Source: Nemertoderma westbladi
Taxonomy: Eukaryota; Xenacoelomorpha; Nemertodermatida; Nemertodermatidae
DNA: 64,000 bases
Direction of reading: 5' to 3'
Assembly: GCA_032718475.1 (NCBI GenBank)
Contig: JAUCBJ010001848.1
Span: 30,884 to 94,883 of the forward strand
Numbering within the stretch: the first letter of the stretch is position 1; each line of letters begins with the position of its first letter. Below the pieces are notes generated by a model, which made no database searches, had not been told where the DNA came from, and worked only from the letters and a program-made list of their open reading frames with translations. This document shows positions 1 to 9,467 of this stretch, piece after piece. The translations under genes were made by a program, and so were the position numbers.

Positions 1-1411
1 CCGTAGCTCTCCATCCCTCTAGCTCCCTTAACTTCCTTGGCGGTTGGTCGCCTTCGGCGCCCGCTGGTATGGGCATCGCTTGCAACCCCGACATCGACTG
101 TTTCGGCGATCCCACCGTCCATCCCAATTCTCGCCCTAGAGAATCCCCCGAACTCCCTGACGAAGTCCAATGAAGTTCGTCTAAGCCTGCCTGTTCCTCG
201 AAGCCGTAACTCTGCGTCCTGGCCTCCTCTTCCCTCTCCTCTGCTTCTATCCTCTCCCGTCTAGCGACTTCTTCCAGTCGCTTTGCTTCTCGTCTATCCG
301 TTTCTAGCTGCTCCCATCTCTGATACGGCGTATCTGTCTCCCCGTCTACCAGATGTCGGCTGTTGTAGTACACCGACTCGCCCTTCAGCCCCGGGTGGTC
401 TACCAGACCGTCAAAGGCCATTTTAAAGGCTCTCCTGTAGCTTAGGGGTGATCCCGATAACAGAAATGCCGCTGGTTCCCTCTCGATAACCACGGTCATA
501 AATAAGTTAAGCAAACTTATCATCATCCAATCTTCCTGCAGGATATATCGCTTCTGATATACCTTTATCGCTCCTCTGCGGAATTGATATACCTCTTGCT
601 TTCCCGGTCTCGCTCCCCACTTTAGCGAGTTCGCTAGTTCTGCTCCGTATTCTTCCCTGAACCTCCCCCAGTCCATCGGTTTGTGGCACACGAGCCCCAA
701 TAGTTGGCCCATTGCCACCGCCCCGCATTGGCCTGTGTTTTCGACTACCCCCAACCCATCCGGTGCCGTCATAGCCATGAAGACCTTCTGCATATCCAGG
801 AGGTTGGTGGCGTCTGGACTGATGATTCTCTCCGCGTCCTCGCGAATCGCCGATCCTACTTTCGTCGTCGACTTCTCTCTTACCAAGACTTGTACCGCTT
901 TCGGCAACCGGTTTAGTTTCGGCTCGTCCTTCTTCCCATACGTTCCTAGATCGAATAAGAAGATGTCCCCATTTGGCGCGGCCAAATGTAGGAGTACGGT
1001 CCTGGCCGACCCCGCCGATCCTCGTCTCGAACCCTCCTCGTCTTCCACGGTTCCCTCGTCGTCTAGGATCATATATCCTCCCCTGTTGACGGACTCTATG
1101 AATCTCTTCCAGTCCTTCCTCGGTGATTCCCTCGGGTACTTCGGAATCCCGAACTTCGCCTCGTCCCCTTTCACCACGTAGTGGAAGTGTTGGAAGATTG
1201 CGTTGTCCAGCGACGGCGTCCCGTATGTCCCGACCAGCCGCTGTTCGTGCATCTCCCGGAAGTGATCCTGCAGCGCTCGTGCCGCGTGACCCCTTTCCAA
1301 CCTCTCGTAGTATCCTCTCATCTTCTCTTCCGGGTCTCTCTCGGTGAAATCCACCAGTATCTCCTTTCCTCCTGACTCCGCCTTTCTCTTTCTGATCAAT
1401 TTGCTCGCCAT
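1..1411 (-). CDS. DEDD 3'-5' exonuclease-like ORF, 3' end off the left edge
   Basis: Starting at an ATG (1411-1409) this frame stays open for 470 codons to the window edge, so it is longer than what is seen. Residues about 112-215 resemble the RNase D/WRN exonuclease fold: a DxE motif (LDDEG, D117/E119), a hydrophobic strand pair ending in DIFLFDL, then KVGSAIREDAERI with the motif II aspartate near 192, then a LLDMQ strand. Residues about 355-400 are charged and probably coiled coil (REAKRLEEVARRERIEAEER). It lies on the same strand as, and 1.2 kb downstream of, the BEL/Pao pol at 2572-7833. It is clearly related to the ORF at 24318-24866. The exonuclease assignment rests on motif order seen by eye; the fold, and whether this is a retroelement accessory ORF or a separate gene, are inferences. 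Confidence 0.65.
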   Translation of the reverse strand, partial: MASKLIRKRKAESGGKEILVDFTERDPEEKMRGYYERLERGHAARALQDHFREMHEQRLVGTYGTPSLDNAIFQHFHYVVKGDEAKFGIPKYPRESPRKDWKRFIESVNRGGYMILDDEGTVEDEEGSRRGSAGSARTVLLHLAAPNGDIFLFDLGTYGKKDEPKLNRLPKAVQVLVREKSTTKVGSAIREDAERIISPDATNLLDMQKVFMAMTAPDGLGVVENTGQCGAVAMGQLLGLVCHKPMDWGRFREEYGAELANSLKWGARPGKQEVYQFRRGAIKVYQKRYILQEDWMMISLLNLFMTVVIEREPAAFLLSGSPLSYRRAFKMAFDGLVDHPGLKGESVYYNSRHLVDGETDTPYQRWEQLETDRREAKRLEEVARRERIEAEEREEEARTQSYGFEEQAGLDELHWTSSGSSGDSLGRELGWTVGSPKQSMSGLQAMPIPAGAEGDQPPRKLRELEGWRAT

Positions 1412-1454
1412 TCCGAACACTCACTCGCTCACCTGTAAGGTGGTGCCTTACCAA

Positions 1455-1877
1455 GGCGCAATACAGATGAGTGATGTATCTAAGATGTTCTGTACGGTCC
1501 GATAATGGCCTATTCCTTACTTAACTGCGCCTTTTAGCCTAAATTATTACTAATTAATTCTGAAGCTAGTAAATACACCCTAATTTCAATTTCTGTCAGT
1601 TACTTTTATTATGTTCCAGAATAACTTTCCTAGTGTTGCCATAATTTGTAACTTTCAGCCCTATCTTATTTATTTTAGTTTAGTTTTAATTCTACTGTCC
1701 TACTACTTACTATTGCCTATGGATTGTTCTATTCTCTAATCCACATTCTGGCCTACTCTGTGGGCCTGTGCAGCACAGCAGTATTCGTCGCGTGGCCACA
1801 CGATTTACCCAGCTGTACTCATATGCCCCCCTCTCGCTACTAGCTGCTAACTAATATCTATATCTTATATATACCCT
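1455..1877. other. non-coding spacer, AT-rich
   Basis: No open frame, RNA gene or repeat was recognised between the exonuclease-like ORF and the minisatellite. It is much more AT-rich than the ORFs on either side. Confidence 0.5.
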
Positions 1878-2440
1878 TCTACCTCTTACTCTCTCTCTAA
1901 CTAACGGTACTACGTACCCTCTAACTCTCTAACTAACGGTACTACATACCCTCTAACTCTCTAACTAACGGTACTACGTACCCTCTAACTCTCTAACTAA
2001 TGGTACTACGTACCCTCTAACTCTCTAACTAACGGTACTACGTACCCTCTAACTCTCCAACTAACGGTACTACGTACCCTCTAACTCTCTACTTAACGGT
2101 ACTACGTACCCTCTGACTCTCTACTTAACGGTACTACGTACCCTCTAACTCTCTAACTAGCGGTACTACGTACCCTCTAACTCTCCAACTAGCGGTACTA
2201 TGTACCCTCTAACTCTCTACTTAACGGTACTACGTACCCTCTAACTCTCTAACTAGCGGTACTACGTACCCTCTAACTCCCTAACTAACGGTACTATGTA
2301 CCCTCTTACTAACTAATTAACTAACTGACGGTACTACGTACCTTCTAACTCTCTCCTAACTAGCGGTACTACGTACCTCCTAACTAACTAACTAACTAAC
2401 TGATGGTACTACGTACCTTCTTACTGACTAACTTCTGCCT
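1878..2440. repeat. 32-bp minisatellite with palindromic core
   Basis: About 17 tandem units, most spaced exactly 32 bp (for example GGTAC at 1906 and 1938). Each unit carries GGTACTACGTACC, a perfect 5-bp inverted repeat around a 3-base centre, followed by CTCTAACTCTCTAACTAAC. Variation is mostly single-base changes and short indels at the CTAACTAAC end. It sits between the BEL/Pao pol stop (2572) and the exonuclease-like ORF (1411), so it would lie in the 3' non-coding part of that element if the two belong together. Confidence 0.9.
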
Positions 2441-2571
2441 ACTAACTGCGTACCTACTATGTACTATTATTTTATTTTTATTTTTATTTTTTTGTGTGGG
2501 AAGGGCGTCTCGCCCTCAATCCCACCCCCCTCAGTCCAAATCTTGGACGACTAAACTCTACTCTAACTCCA

Positions 2572-4327
2572 CTAAGGTGCCCCTTCTAACAGACAGCATT
2601 TCCCTACAGCTCTCCTGTAGGTTTTTCTGTCCTTCGCACCTATCTTACCACCTATCCGCACTTCTACCGATCGGACTCTTCCGTCCTCGTCGGAGTAAGT
2701 GCCTACAACTCTCGCCAACCGCCACTGGTTGTTGATGATAGTATCATCCGTAACGATTACGAGATCTCCCTCTCTTAACTCCCTATTTGGTTTCCTCCAC
2801 TTACTCCTTTTATGGAGTGTGGGTAGGTATTCCTCTACCCACCTCCTCCAATATTATTGCTTTAGCGACTTTCCAACTTTGGCGGGAGTGTATGTCATCT
2901 GGGTCTACACCCCGCATATCGATGGTCGCTGGCCTTTCCATCAGAAAATGGCTAGGCGTCAGCACGTCTAGTGACTCAGGGTCATCATTCTCTGGGTATA
3001 GCGGTCTGCTATTAATGATCCCCTCGCACTTCGCAAGCACTGTCCGTAAGACGTCCTCAGTGACCATGTGGGTGTTCATTAGCTTCGTCATTAGACGCTT
3101 TGAACTACCCACCAGTCTCTCGACGCATCCTAGTGTATGTGGCGCATACGGCGTCCTTCTCTCCCACTTTACTTGTCGTAGTCTCATGGCCGCCCTGACT
3201 TCCTCCCCTTCCAAGATGTCCAAGGCCTCTGCCATCTCATTCTCTGCGCCCACAAAGTTGGTGCCGTTGTCGCTGTATATCACTGCGATCGTCCCACCTT
3301 TGCGGTCTCTAAACCTTTCTAAGGCATTAATGAATGCTGATGCGGTTGCATCTTGGGCAAGTTCTATCCCTACCACCCGCGTGTTGTTACATACGAAGAT
3401 GATACCGTAGCGTTTCTCCGTGTGCCGCATCACCTTGATCTTTATCGGCCCGAACATGTCCACACCGCAATGCGTAAATGGCGGGTCGTGCTGTCTTACT
3501 CTACTCGCCGGTAGTGGCGCCATCTCTTGTATGGCTCGCTCCTTCTTCGCTCGTCAGCAGGTCTGGCACTGCCCCACCACCGCTTTTACCTTCTTCCTCA
3601 ACTGTTTGACCCAAAAGGTCCTCCTTATCTCGGTGAGGGTTCGGTTGGTGCCCCCGTGCAATATCGACTTATGGGAGTCCCAGATAATCTGGTGAACTAT
3701 TGGCGATCCTGTTGGAATGATGATGGGTTTCGGTGGTATGATTATGCTGTTGTTGTATCCCACCCTAGAATTCATTACTAGAATCCCGTCGTCATTAAGT
3801 TGTGGCGACAGCGTGATCAGCTCGCTGTCCCATCGGAGGTGCTGTTGGTTACCGACGCGTTCTACCTCGTCGCCATAGTTCTTCTGTTGTTCATAGCGGA
3901 TGACTGCCTTGGCCGCTCCTTCCAGATCTATGGATGTCCTGATCTTCTTGTCTTTGCCAACTCCCGCGAGGAAATTCCCGAAGGCTCTCCAGTACGCCAC
4001 TAGTTTCTTGGTCTTATACCAACTAGAACTGTAGCTGAGGAGTTTATCCGTCGGGTTACCGCACAGTTCTTCTGATTTTGGTTGCACGTCCCTAATCTCC
4101 CTCACCATCTGGGAGTATATCTCTTCTCTCTCTGAATCTCCCTCTTCTCCCTCCGACACTACTTCTGAGCCCGGGTCCACCTTTCTCATCGGCGGCCAGG
4201 CCTCCGTTATTCGCTCAGAAATTGTGGCCCATGTTGCCACAATACTTCCTTCTTCAAGAAAGTGTGGCGTACCACGCCCCTCGACAACAAGTCCGCTGGG
4301 TTCTCGTCCGTTGGGCAGTAGTGCCAC
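2572..4327 (-). pseudogene. BEL/Pao integrase and C-terminal DUF5641-like tail, broken
   Basis: This is the 3' part of the BEL/Pao pol of the element whose main ORF ends at 4207. The first piece (4327-3554) has the zinc-binding region (HGGTNRTLTEIRRTFW ... CQTC). A TGA at 3556-3554 interrupts it directly after CQTC. The same frame resumes at 3523 with the catalytic core: CGVDMFGPI (first Asp), YSDNGTNF (second Asp) and GCVERLVG (Glu). That frame stops at 2810, but a DUF5641-like segment (EEYLPTLHKR, LREGDLVIV, WRLARVV) continues in another frame to TAG 2574-2572. The integrase frame is shifted relative to the upstream ORF (overlap 4207-4327) and the tail returns to the original frame, so there are two compensating frame changes plus one stop. 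It is probably inactive as it stands. Confidence 0.85.
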
Positions 4328-7300
4328 CTTTCCAGTTCTGTGGTCGCCCTTATTTCGTCCACTCTATTTGCGATGAATATTGGGTATCTCGTCCTTTCGT
4401 TAGGTATCCAACCAAGTACTACCATGGAGTCCGTCCAGTAGTGTGTCTCCACTATGTTGGGAATAGTATCCACTAGGTAGGCTGTGGCTCTAACTCCTAG
4501 TCTCGCAGCTGTCAATTCTAACTTGGGAACTGATGCAGGAACTGGTGGCGTTGACTTTGCTTTGCTAAAGGCTAGTCTGGGCTTATGAGCCCCCTCTCGT
4601 TGTACTAAGTAGAGTGCCGCTCCGTACGCCTCCAACGACGCATCGGAGAACATGTGTAGGTCCAGATTTGTCATGTTCCCATCCGGGAAATACACTCGTG
4701 GCATGTTGTATGTTCCCATCTTCTCCAAGTCTCCTGTCCACTTACTCCACTGTTTCTTGATTTCCTCTGGTACCTCTACGTCCCACTCATCCTTCAATTT
4801 GTATACTCTCTTGAGTATCTGTTTCCCCGTGACTAATAATGGGGATGCTAGGCCTAGGGGATCGTATATCCTTGCTATATACGATACATAGCCCCTCTTC
4901 GTGTGGATGTCTGCGCCCTCCTGGCTCAGCTGATACTTCAGTTCGTCTGTCTCTCTGTTCCACACGATTCCCAATGCCTTCTGTTGAGATTCTGTTCTCT
5001 TATTCGCCATGTCCTGCCCTTTGGCTGTTGTGGGATTATCCATGGTCGATTCTGGTCTCTTGTCCTCTATCGCCTTGATAAATTCTTCTGAACTGGATTG
5101 GAATTTGGTCAGGTTAAAGCCGGATCCTTTTAGGATGTCGCGAACCTCGCGCCCTGTGTCCAGTATCTCCTTAACCGTATTTCCAGACTCCATTCCGTCG
5201 TCTACGTAGAAGCCGCATCGAATCATATCGACGGCCCTAGTGCTGTATCTATCTTCCTTCCCCTTCACTGTGTCTCTGACTGCCGTAGTCGTCGTAAATG
5301 AAGACGACTTGGCCCCCATGTTTTGTACTACCATCTTATATGCCGGTATTATCGACGGTTCTTCCTCGCCGTTATACCATAAGAAGCCCTGACTGTCGCT
5401 ATCTTCCTCCATTACATGGACTTGGTTGAACATGCCTTCTATGTCACACGTGAAGGCGTGTTTCCCGTTTCTAAATCTAAGTAGCACCTCTATGCCCGAG
5501 TTGTATATGTTTGGGCCTTCTAACAGGTAGTCGTTTAAGCATTTTCCGTTGGTCTTTGCCGATGCGTCAACTACCATCCGCAGTTTACCTTTCTTTGGGT
5601 CTAAAGCCACGTGGAGTGGCAGGTAATATGTCCTGTCTGTGTTCGGTTCATCGACCGGTAACTCCACGGCCCATCCTTTCTCGACGTACTTCTTGATCGT
5701 TCTGTGGATGTACTCATTCTTCTCGGGGCTCCGTTTTAGTGTTTGTTTCAGCTTGCGGAGTCTCGTGAGTACCATCCCTCTATTATCGGGCAGTGGTATC
5801 TTCGGTAGTTTCCATACCATTCCTATAGTATACCGCCCCTCATCGCATGTCATCGATTCCTCCACGCTTTGTAAAGCCTGCTTGCCTTCTACCGAGGTCC
5901 CGACCCCTGTCTCTTTCAGTCCCTCGAAATCTTGTCTGAGCAATCTTTTAAGCTGCTCCTCTGCTCCCTCATCACCCATTTCCTGCATTGTTCCCGCGAA
6001 CATGCATCCTGATGTCTCCGACATCCTAAATGGTATCTTGCTCTTGATTGGGCCACTCAGCGTCCACCCGAATGGTGTTAATATCGCCACTGGGTCACAC
6101 TGCTTGTCTTCGCCGAAGACCGTTTGCATTCTTTCGTGGGCCGTTGGGCAGTCCATTCCTACTATGATGGATACCTTCCTAACGTCCACATCTGGGATTG
6201 AGAAGTCAATGTCGTCCAGGAATTTATATTGCTCGACCTCAATGTTGGTTGGCCGCCTGGCATTGATATTAATTGACTCTATCACTTGGATGGGGTCGAT
6301 GGTTGCCCCATAGTCGCATCCCGGTGCCACCGCTGCAATTGCGCACCGTCCTGTTCTCATCTCCAGGATCTCATCTTTGCTAGAGATGGTTGTTACCGCC
6401 ATTCTGCTTGGCCTCGTTCTCAATCCTATCTCTTCGGCCACCCATTCCTCGACTAATGTGAAGGCAGCTCCACTATCAACCAGCATTAGTGTTGTTACTG
6501 ATCGATTGCCTTCTCCAATCACTCGCACGGGTACTACTCCAAGTAACACCGTTCCGCTCTTCTTCGCCCCTACTGTGCTCGTTGCCATCGTCTGGCCTCT
6601 CCTCTGACCAAACTTGACCGGCTTCTCCTTGCATTCCCTTGCTCTATGTCCACTCATCACACATCGCGAGCAGATTTTATTGCTCAACGCATAATCTATC
6701 TGATCTTGCCTAGGTAGCGCCTGCCAGTACCTGCAGTTCATGGTTTGATGAAGCGCATTTGCGTGTAGCTGGCATTTGCTCTTTGGGTCGTAGCCCTCCT
6801 TATACAGCGCATTGCGTATCGCAGCTGCGTTTGTACCAAAGTCCCTACTATTCTTATTGTTTGGATTCGGCCTACTGGACGTACTGGGGTTATATTTATT
6901 CGTGTTGTTGTTGTTCCCCTGTCCGTTCCATGGTGTTGTCTTATCTTCGGCTAGCTGTGGACTTGCAGTCCCCTGCGTCGCTGCATATGGCAATGATTGC
7001 CTGAGCCTCGGTAATGTGCTTGATGTATTGTGCTCTGGTTTCGGTCTATGGTAATCCGTCTTCGGTCCCTTTCCCAGGCTATCTTCGCTATAGACTGGGT
7101 CAGTTATTAGTTCAGCCTCGTAGTTTAAGAAGCTTGACATTTCTTCTAAACCCGGTTCCGCACCCTTCTTGTCTCGAGTGGAGAAGGCGATCTTCCTCCA
7201 CTTGTTGCGCAGCCAGTTCGGTAGTGCCTGCGCTATCGTGGTGATGTTGTTGGACGCGTTGAGCTCATATGGCGCGTCTAGTGTCTTCAGCACGATTAGC

Positions 7301-7833
7301 GCCTTTTCGACTCTGTTAGCGAACGTCTTAATGCTAACGGGATTATCCTGTAGGCCACCCGATGTTATGCCTCTCAGTGTCTGTCTGATGATCTTGGCCG
7401 GGTGCCCGTATTCCCTGTCCAGTGCCCGCCATGCTGTCGTGAAGCCGCCCTCTATTCCTTGATATTGCCTCACGATGTCGTATGCTGGGCCTCCCGTGTA
7501 TACTTGCAGATACTTTAGGCACTCCGCCTGCGTCAAGTTTTTTGTTAGTATTTCGTTACTATACATGCGCCGAAACTGTAGATATTCTTCCGGCCTACTC
7601 CCATCGAATTTGAATGGTTCCACGGGTGGTAACTCGATCCTCGTTTTCAACGCATCGATCAACATGGCCATCCCCATCGCCTGCGCTTCCAATGGATTCG
7701 ATGGATGCTGTATAGTTTCTCCTGTCTGGTGCGGTTCGTCCGTCCTATTTCTTGATTTTCTTTGACTTGGGTATGTCATCGGGGGTAGCGGCCCCCTCCA
7801 TATCTCTGTGTCACACGACCTATTTTCATCCAA
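4207..7833 (-). CDS. BEL/Pao Gag-protease-RT-RNase H polyprotein
   Basis: This 1208-codon ORF carries the BEL/Pao order. A DUF1759-like Gag region comes first (EEYLQFRRMYSNEI through WRALDREYG, about 80-150), then cysteine/histidine motifs including CSRCVMSGHRAREC, then an aspartic protease active site (LVDSGAAFTL). A Peptidase_A17/RT region follows with the catalytic YVDDGMESG, then RNase H (MFSDASLEAYGAALYL, HYWTDSMVVLGW) and the usual NPADLLSRG ... WQHGP ending. It makes and matures capsid and copies element RNA into DNA in cytoplasmic particles. The listed start is a TTG. The frame is open further upstream through a 13-G run (sense) at 7901-7913 into the ORF at 7892-9424, so the real N-terminus probably lies upstream. 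The integrase continues in another frame below 4327. Confidence 0.93.
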   Translation of the reverse strand: MDENRSCDTEIWRGPLPPMTYPSQRKSRNRTDEPHQTGETIQHPSNPLEAQAMGMAMLIDALKTRIELPPVEPFKFDGSRPEEYLQFRRMYSNEILTKNLTQAECLKYLQVYTGGPAYDIVRQYQGIEGGFTTAWRALDREYGHPAKIIRQTLRGITSGGLQDNPVSIKTFANRVEKALIVLKTLDAPYELNASNNITTIAQALPNWLRNKWRKIAFSTRDKKGAEPGLEEMSSFLNYEAELITDPVYSEDSLGKGPKTDYHRPKPEHNTSSTLPRLRQSLPYAATQGTASPQLAEDKTTPWNGQGNNNNTNKYNPSTSSRPNPNNKNSRDFGTNAAAIRNALYKEGYDPKSKCQLHANALHQTMNCRYWQALPRQDQIDYALSNKICSRCVMSGHRARECKEKPVKFGQRRGQTMATSTVGAKKSGTVLLGVVPVRVIGEGNRSVTTLMLVDSGAAFTLVEEWVAEEIGLRTRPSRMAVTTISSKDEILEMRTGRCAIAAVAPGCDYGATIDPIQVIESININARRPTNIEVEQYKFLDDIDFSIPDVDVRKVSIIVGMDCPTAHERMQTVFGEDKQCDPVAILTPFGWTLSGPIKSKIPFRMSETSGCMFAGTMQEMGDEGAEEQLKRLLRQDFEGLKETGVGTSVEGKQALQSVEESMTCDEGRYTIGMVWKLPKIPLPDNRGMVLTRLRKLKQTLKRSPEKNEYIHRTIKKYVEKGWAVELPVDEPNTDRTYYLPLHVALDPKKGKLRMVVDASAKTNGKCLNDYLLEGPNIYNSGIEVLLRFRNGKHAFTCDIEGMFNQVHVMEEDSDSQGFLWYNGEEEPSIIPAYKMVVQNMGAKSSSFTTTTAVRDTVKGKEDRYSTRAVDMIRCGFYVDDGMESGNTVKEILDTGREVRDILKGSGFNLTKFQSSSEEFIKAIEDKRPESTMDNPTTAKGQDMANKRTESQQKALGIVWNRETDELKYQLSQEGADIHTKRGYVSYIARIYDPLGLASPLLVTGKQILKRVYKLKDEWDVEVPEEIKKQWSKWTGDLEKMGTYNMPRVYFPDGNMTNLDLHMFSDASLEAYGAALYLVQREGAHKPRLAFSKAKSTPPVPASVPKLELTAARLGVRATAYLVDTIPNIVETHYWTDSMVVLGWIPNERTRYPIFIANRVDEIRATTELERWHYCPTDENPADLLSRGVVRHTFLKKEVLWQHGPQFLSE

Positions 7834-7891
7834 GGGTCTCGTTGTTCTTGCTCCTATCGGGGTATATTGTTGATATTGTGATGGGGGAATG

Positions 7892-9424
7892 TCACCCTGT
7901 CCCCCCCCCCCCCACCGGTATGTTTGGTACTGGGGTTGATGTTAATATGTTGGGGCCCATACACCTATCCACAATAATTCCCCCCTCCCCTGGGTATATG
8001 TTATGTCCCTGCATGCTGTAGTCATACTGCTGTACTGGTACCGATATAGGCCTATCAGCTTCTGGCCTACTCGCCGGTATGTATTCCGCGACTTCCGGGT
8101 TTAATCCCGTTGTCCGCGCTATCCTATCGCCTACATTGCCTCTCCCAGTATGGCCTATGGTATGTGCAGTAAGGCCTACAGTATGTCCTACAGTCTGCAT
8201 GTGTCGCTCGGGATCGAAGTTTATTCTTCTCGAATAATCCTCCCCGTGGCTGCCGTATTCTCGATCGGTAGGTACATTCCGTCGGAAAGTTTCTCTTCGA
8301 CCCCCCTCTCTACTGTTCTCGTCTTCGTACCGGTACATCGCGTACCCCTCCATCGGCGCGTAATGCACCTCATCAGGTCGCATCTCTCCGGGGCGACGGC
8401 AATCTCCCGGAGTCCGACCCCACTGACTCTCCGTTCTCATCTCGACTACCGACGGCTCGCTATCCGTCCTCGCTCTTCTATCGTTCGCGGCGATACTTCT
8501 ACTACTGTCTTCTCTTCTTCTCCTTTCAGTGGAGTGTTCCCGCTCGTGAGATCTCTCGTCGACCTCCCGGTTAAACCCCACTGTTCTTCTTCCCTCTTCT
8601 GATCGGGCTCGACGCTTCGTCCGCCCTCTCACGACGTCAACCTGTCTCTCTCTGCTCGGTCGCACACCGTTTGGGATACTCGCAATCCCCCTATTACTCT
8701 CCGTCGCCGGGTGTTGCGGTTTACCTATTTCGGCCCGCGCATTATCCGCTGACGGCTGTGGAGCACTCTCTGCCCCCCCCCCCCTTTCGCCGCTAACTCG
8801 CTGTTGTGGGGTTCTTGTAGCACCCCCCCACTCGCCACATCTAACTTCACTATCTCTCATCCCGCTACCACATCCCTCTCTCGTCGACACATCAACCCTA
8901 CCGCGGTTGGGTCTATTCACCCCCGCCTCTCCCTCTGCTAGTGCGTGGCCTACCAGGCCCTCTATCCCCTGCCTACCAACTACGTGGCCTACCAGGCCCT
9001 CGCTGGGTCTACCCAACCCAGCCACTCCCTGCCTATCAACTACGTGGCCTACCATGCCCTCACTGGGTCTACCCAACCCAGGCGCTCCCTGCCTACCAAC
9101 TACGTGGCCTACCAGGCCCTCTCTGGGTTGGCTCAATCCCGCCACTTCCGGCCTACCAATTGTACGGCCTACCAGGCCCCCGCCTGCCTGGCCATACACG
9201 CCCGACGTGTTCACGTTAATAGCACCCATATTGGAAACGGAATTAATTTGTTCGTTTGAAACAAAATCATTTGAATTATTTTGTAAATTCGGGCTTGGAT
9301 CATTATTTAAATTATTTGAATTATTTTGCACGTTCAAATTGAAATTATTATTTGTATTTAAATTTAAATTACTGCTACTAGGTAAAATATTATTTGCTGC
9401 AATAAAAGGATTAGGGTTGTCCAA
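7892..9424 (-). CDS. BEL element Gag extension: Asn-rich and 20-residue repeat protein
   Basis: A 510-codon ORF on the pol strand. It begins with a low-complexity Asn-rich stretch (residues 1-65), then has about four imperfect 20-residue repeats built on GLVGHVVGRQG and GLGRPSEG (residues about 80-170; 60-bp units at 8940-9190). A long Arg/Glu-rich region follows, then a second set of HTVGLTAHTIGHTG words. It matches no family I recognise. It ends in a 13-G run (sense), beyond which the BEL Gag frame is open; upstream it is open back to the G run at 9471-9495. It therefore looks like the middle of one long Gag precursor whose frame changes only at G runs. Structural function is inferred from position. 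Confidence 0.6.
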   Translation of the reverse strand: MDNPNPFIAANNILPSSSNLNLNTNNNFNLNVQNNSNNLNNDPSPNLQNNSNDFVSNEQINSVSNMGAINVNTSGVYGQAGGGLVGRTIGRPEVAGLSQPREGLVGHVVGRQGAPGLGRPSEGMVGHVVDRQGVAGLGRPSEGLVGHVVGRQGIEGLVGHALAEGEAGVNRPNRGRVDVSTREGCGSGMRDSEVRCGEWGGATRTPQQRVSGERGGGAESAPQPSADNARAEIGKPQHPATESNRGIASIPNGVRPSRERQVDVVRGRTKRRARSEEGRRTVGFNREVDERSHEREHSTERRRREDSSRSIAANDRRARTDSEPSVVEMRTESQWGRTPGDCRRPGEMRPDEVHYAPMEGYAMYRYEDENSREGGRRETFRRNVPTDREYGSHGEDYSRRINFDPERHMQTVGHTVGLTAHTIGHTGRGNVGDRIARTTGLNPEVAEYIPASRPEADRPISVPVQQYDYSMQGHNIYPGEGGIIVDRCMGPNILTSTPVPNIPVGGGGTG

Positions 9425-9467
9425 TACGGTACTATTAATATTAATGACGTCTACTATAGAATTATTA

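Noticed and set aside
681-1181. 166-codon plus-strand ORF
   Set aside because: Antisense to the exonuclease-like ORF; no domain.
507-1454. 315-codon minus-strand ORF
   Set aside because: Arg/Gly-rich composition with no domain. The overlapping frame from ATG 1411 is the one with a paralog at 24318, so this is its shadow.
2787-3410. 207-codon plus-strand ORF
   Set aside because: Antisense of the integrase core, whose D-D-E motifs fix the coding strand.
5639-6313. 224-codon plus-strand ORF
   Set aside because: Antisense shadow of the BEL/Pao polyprotein.
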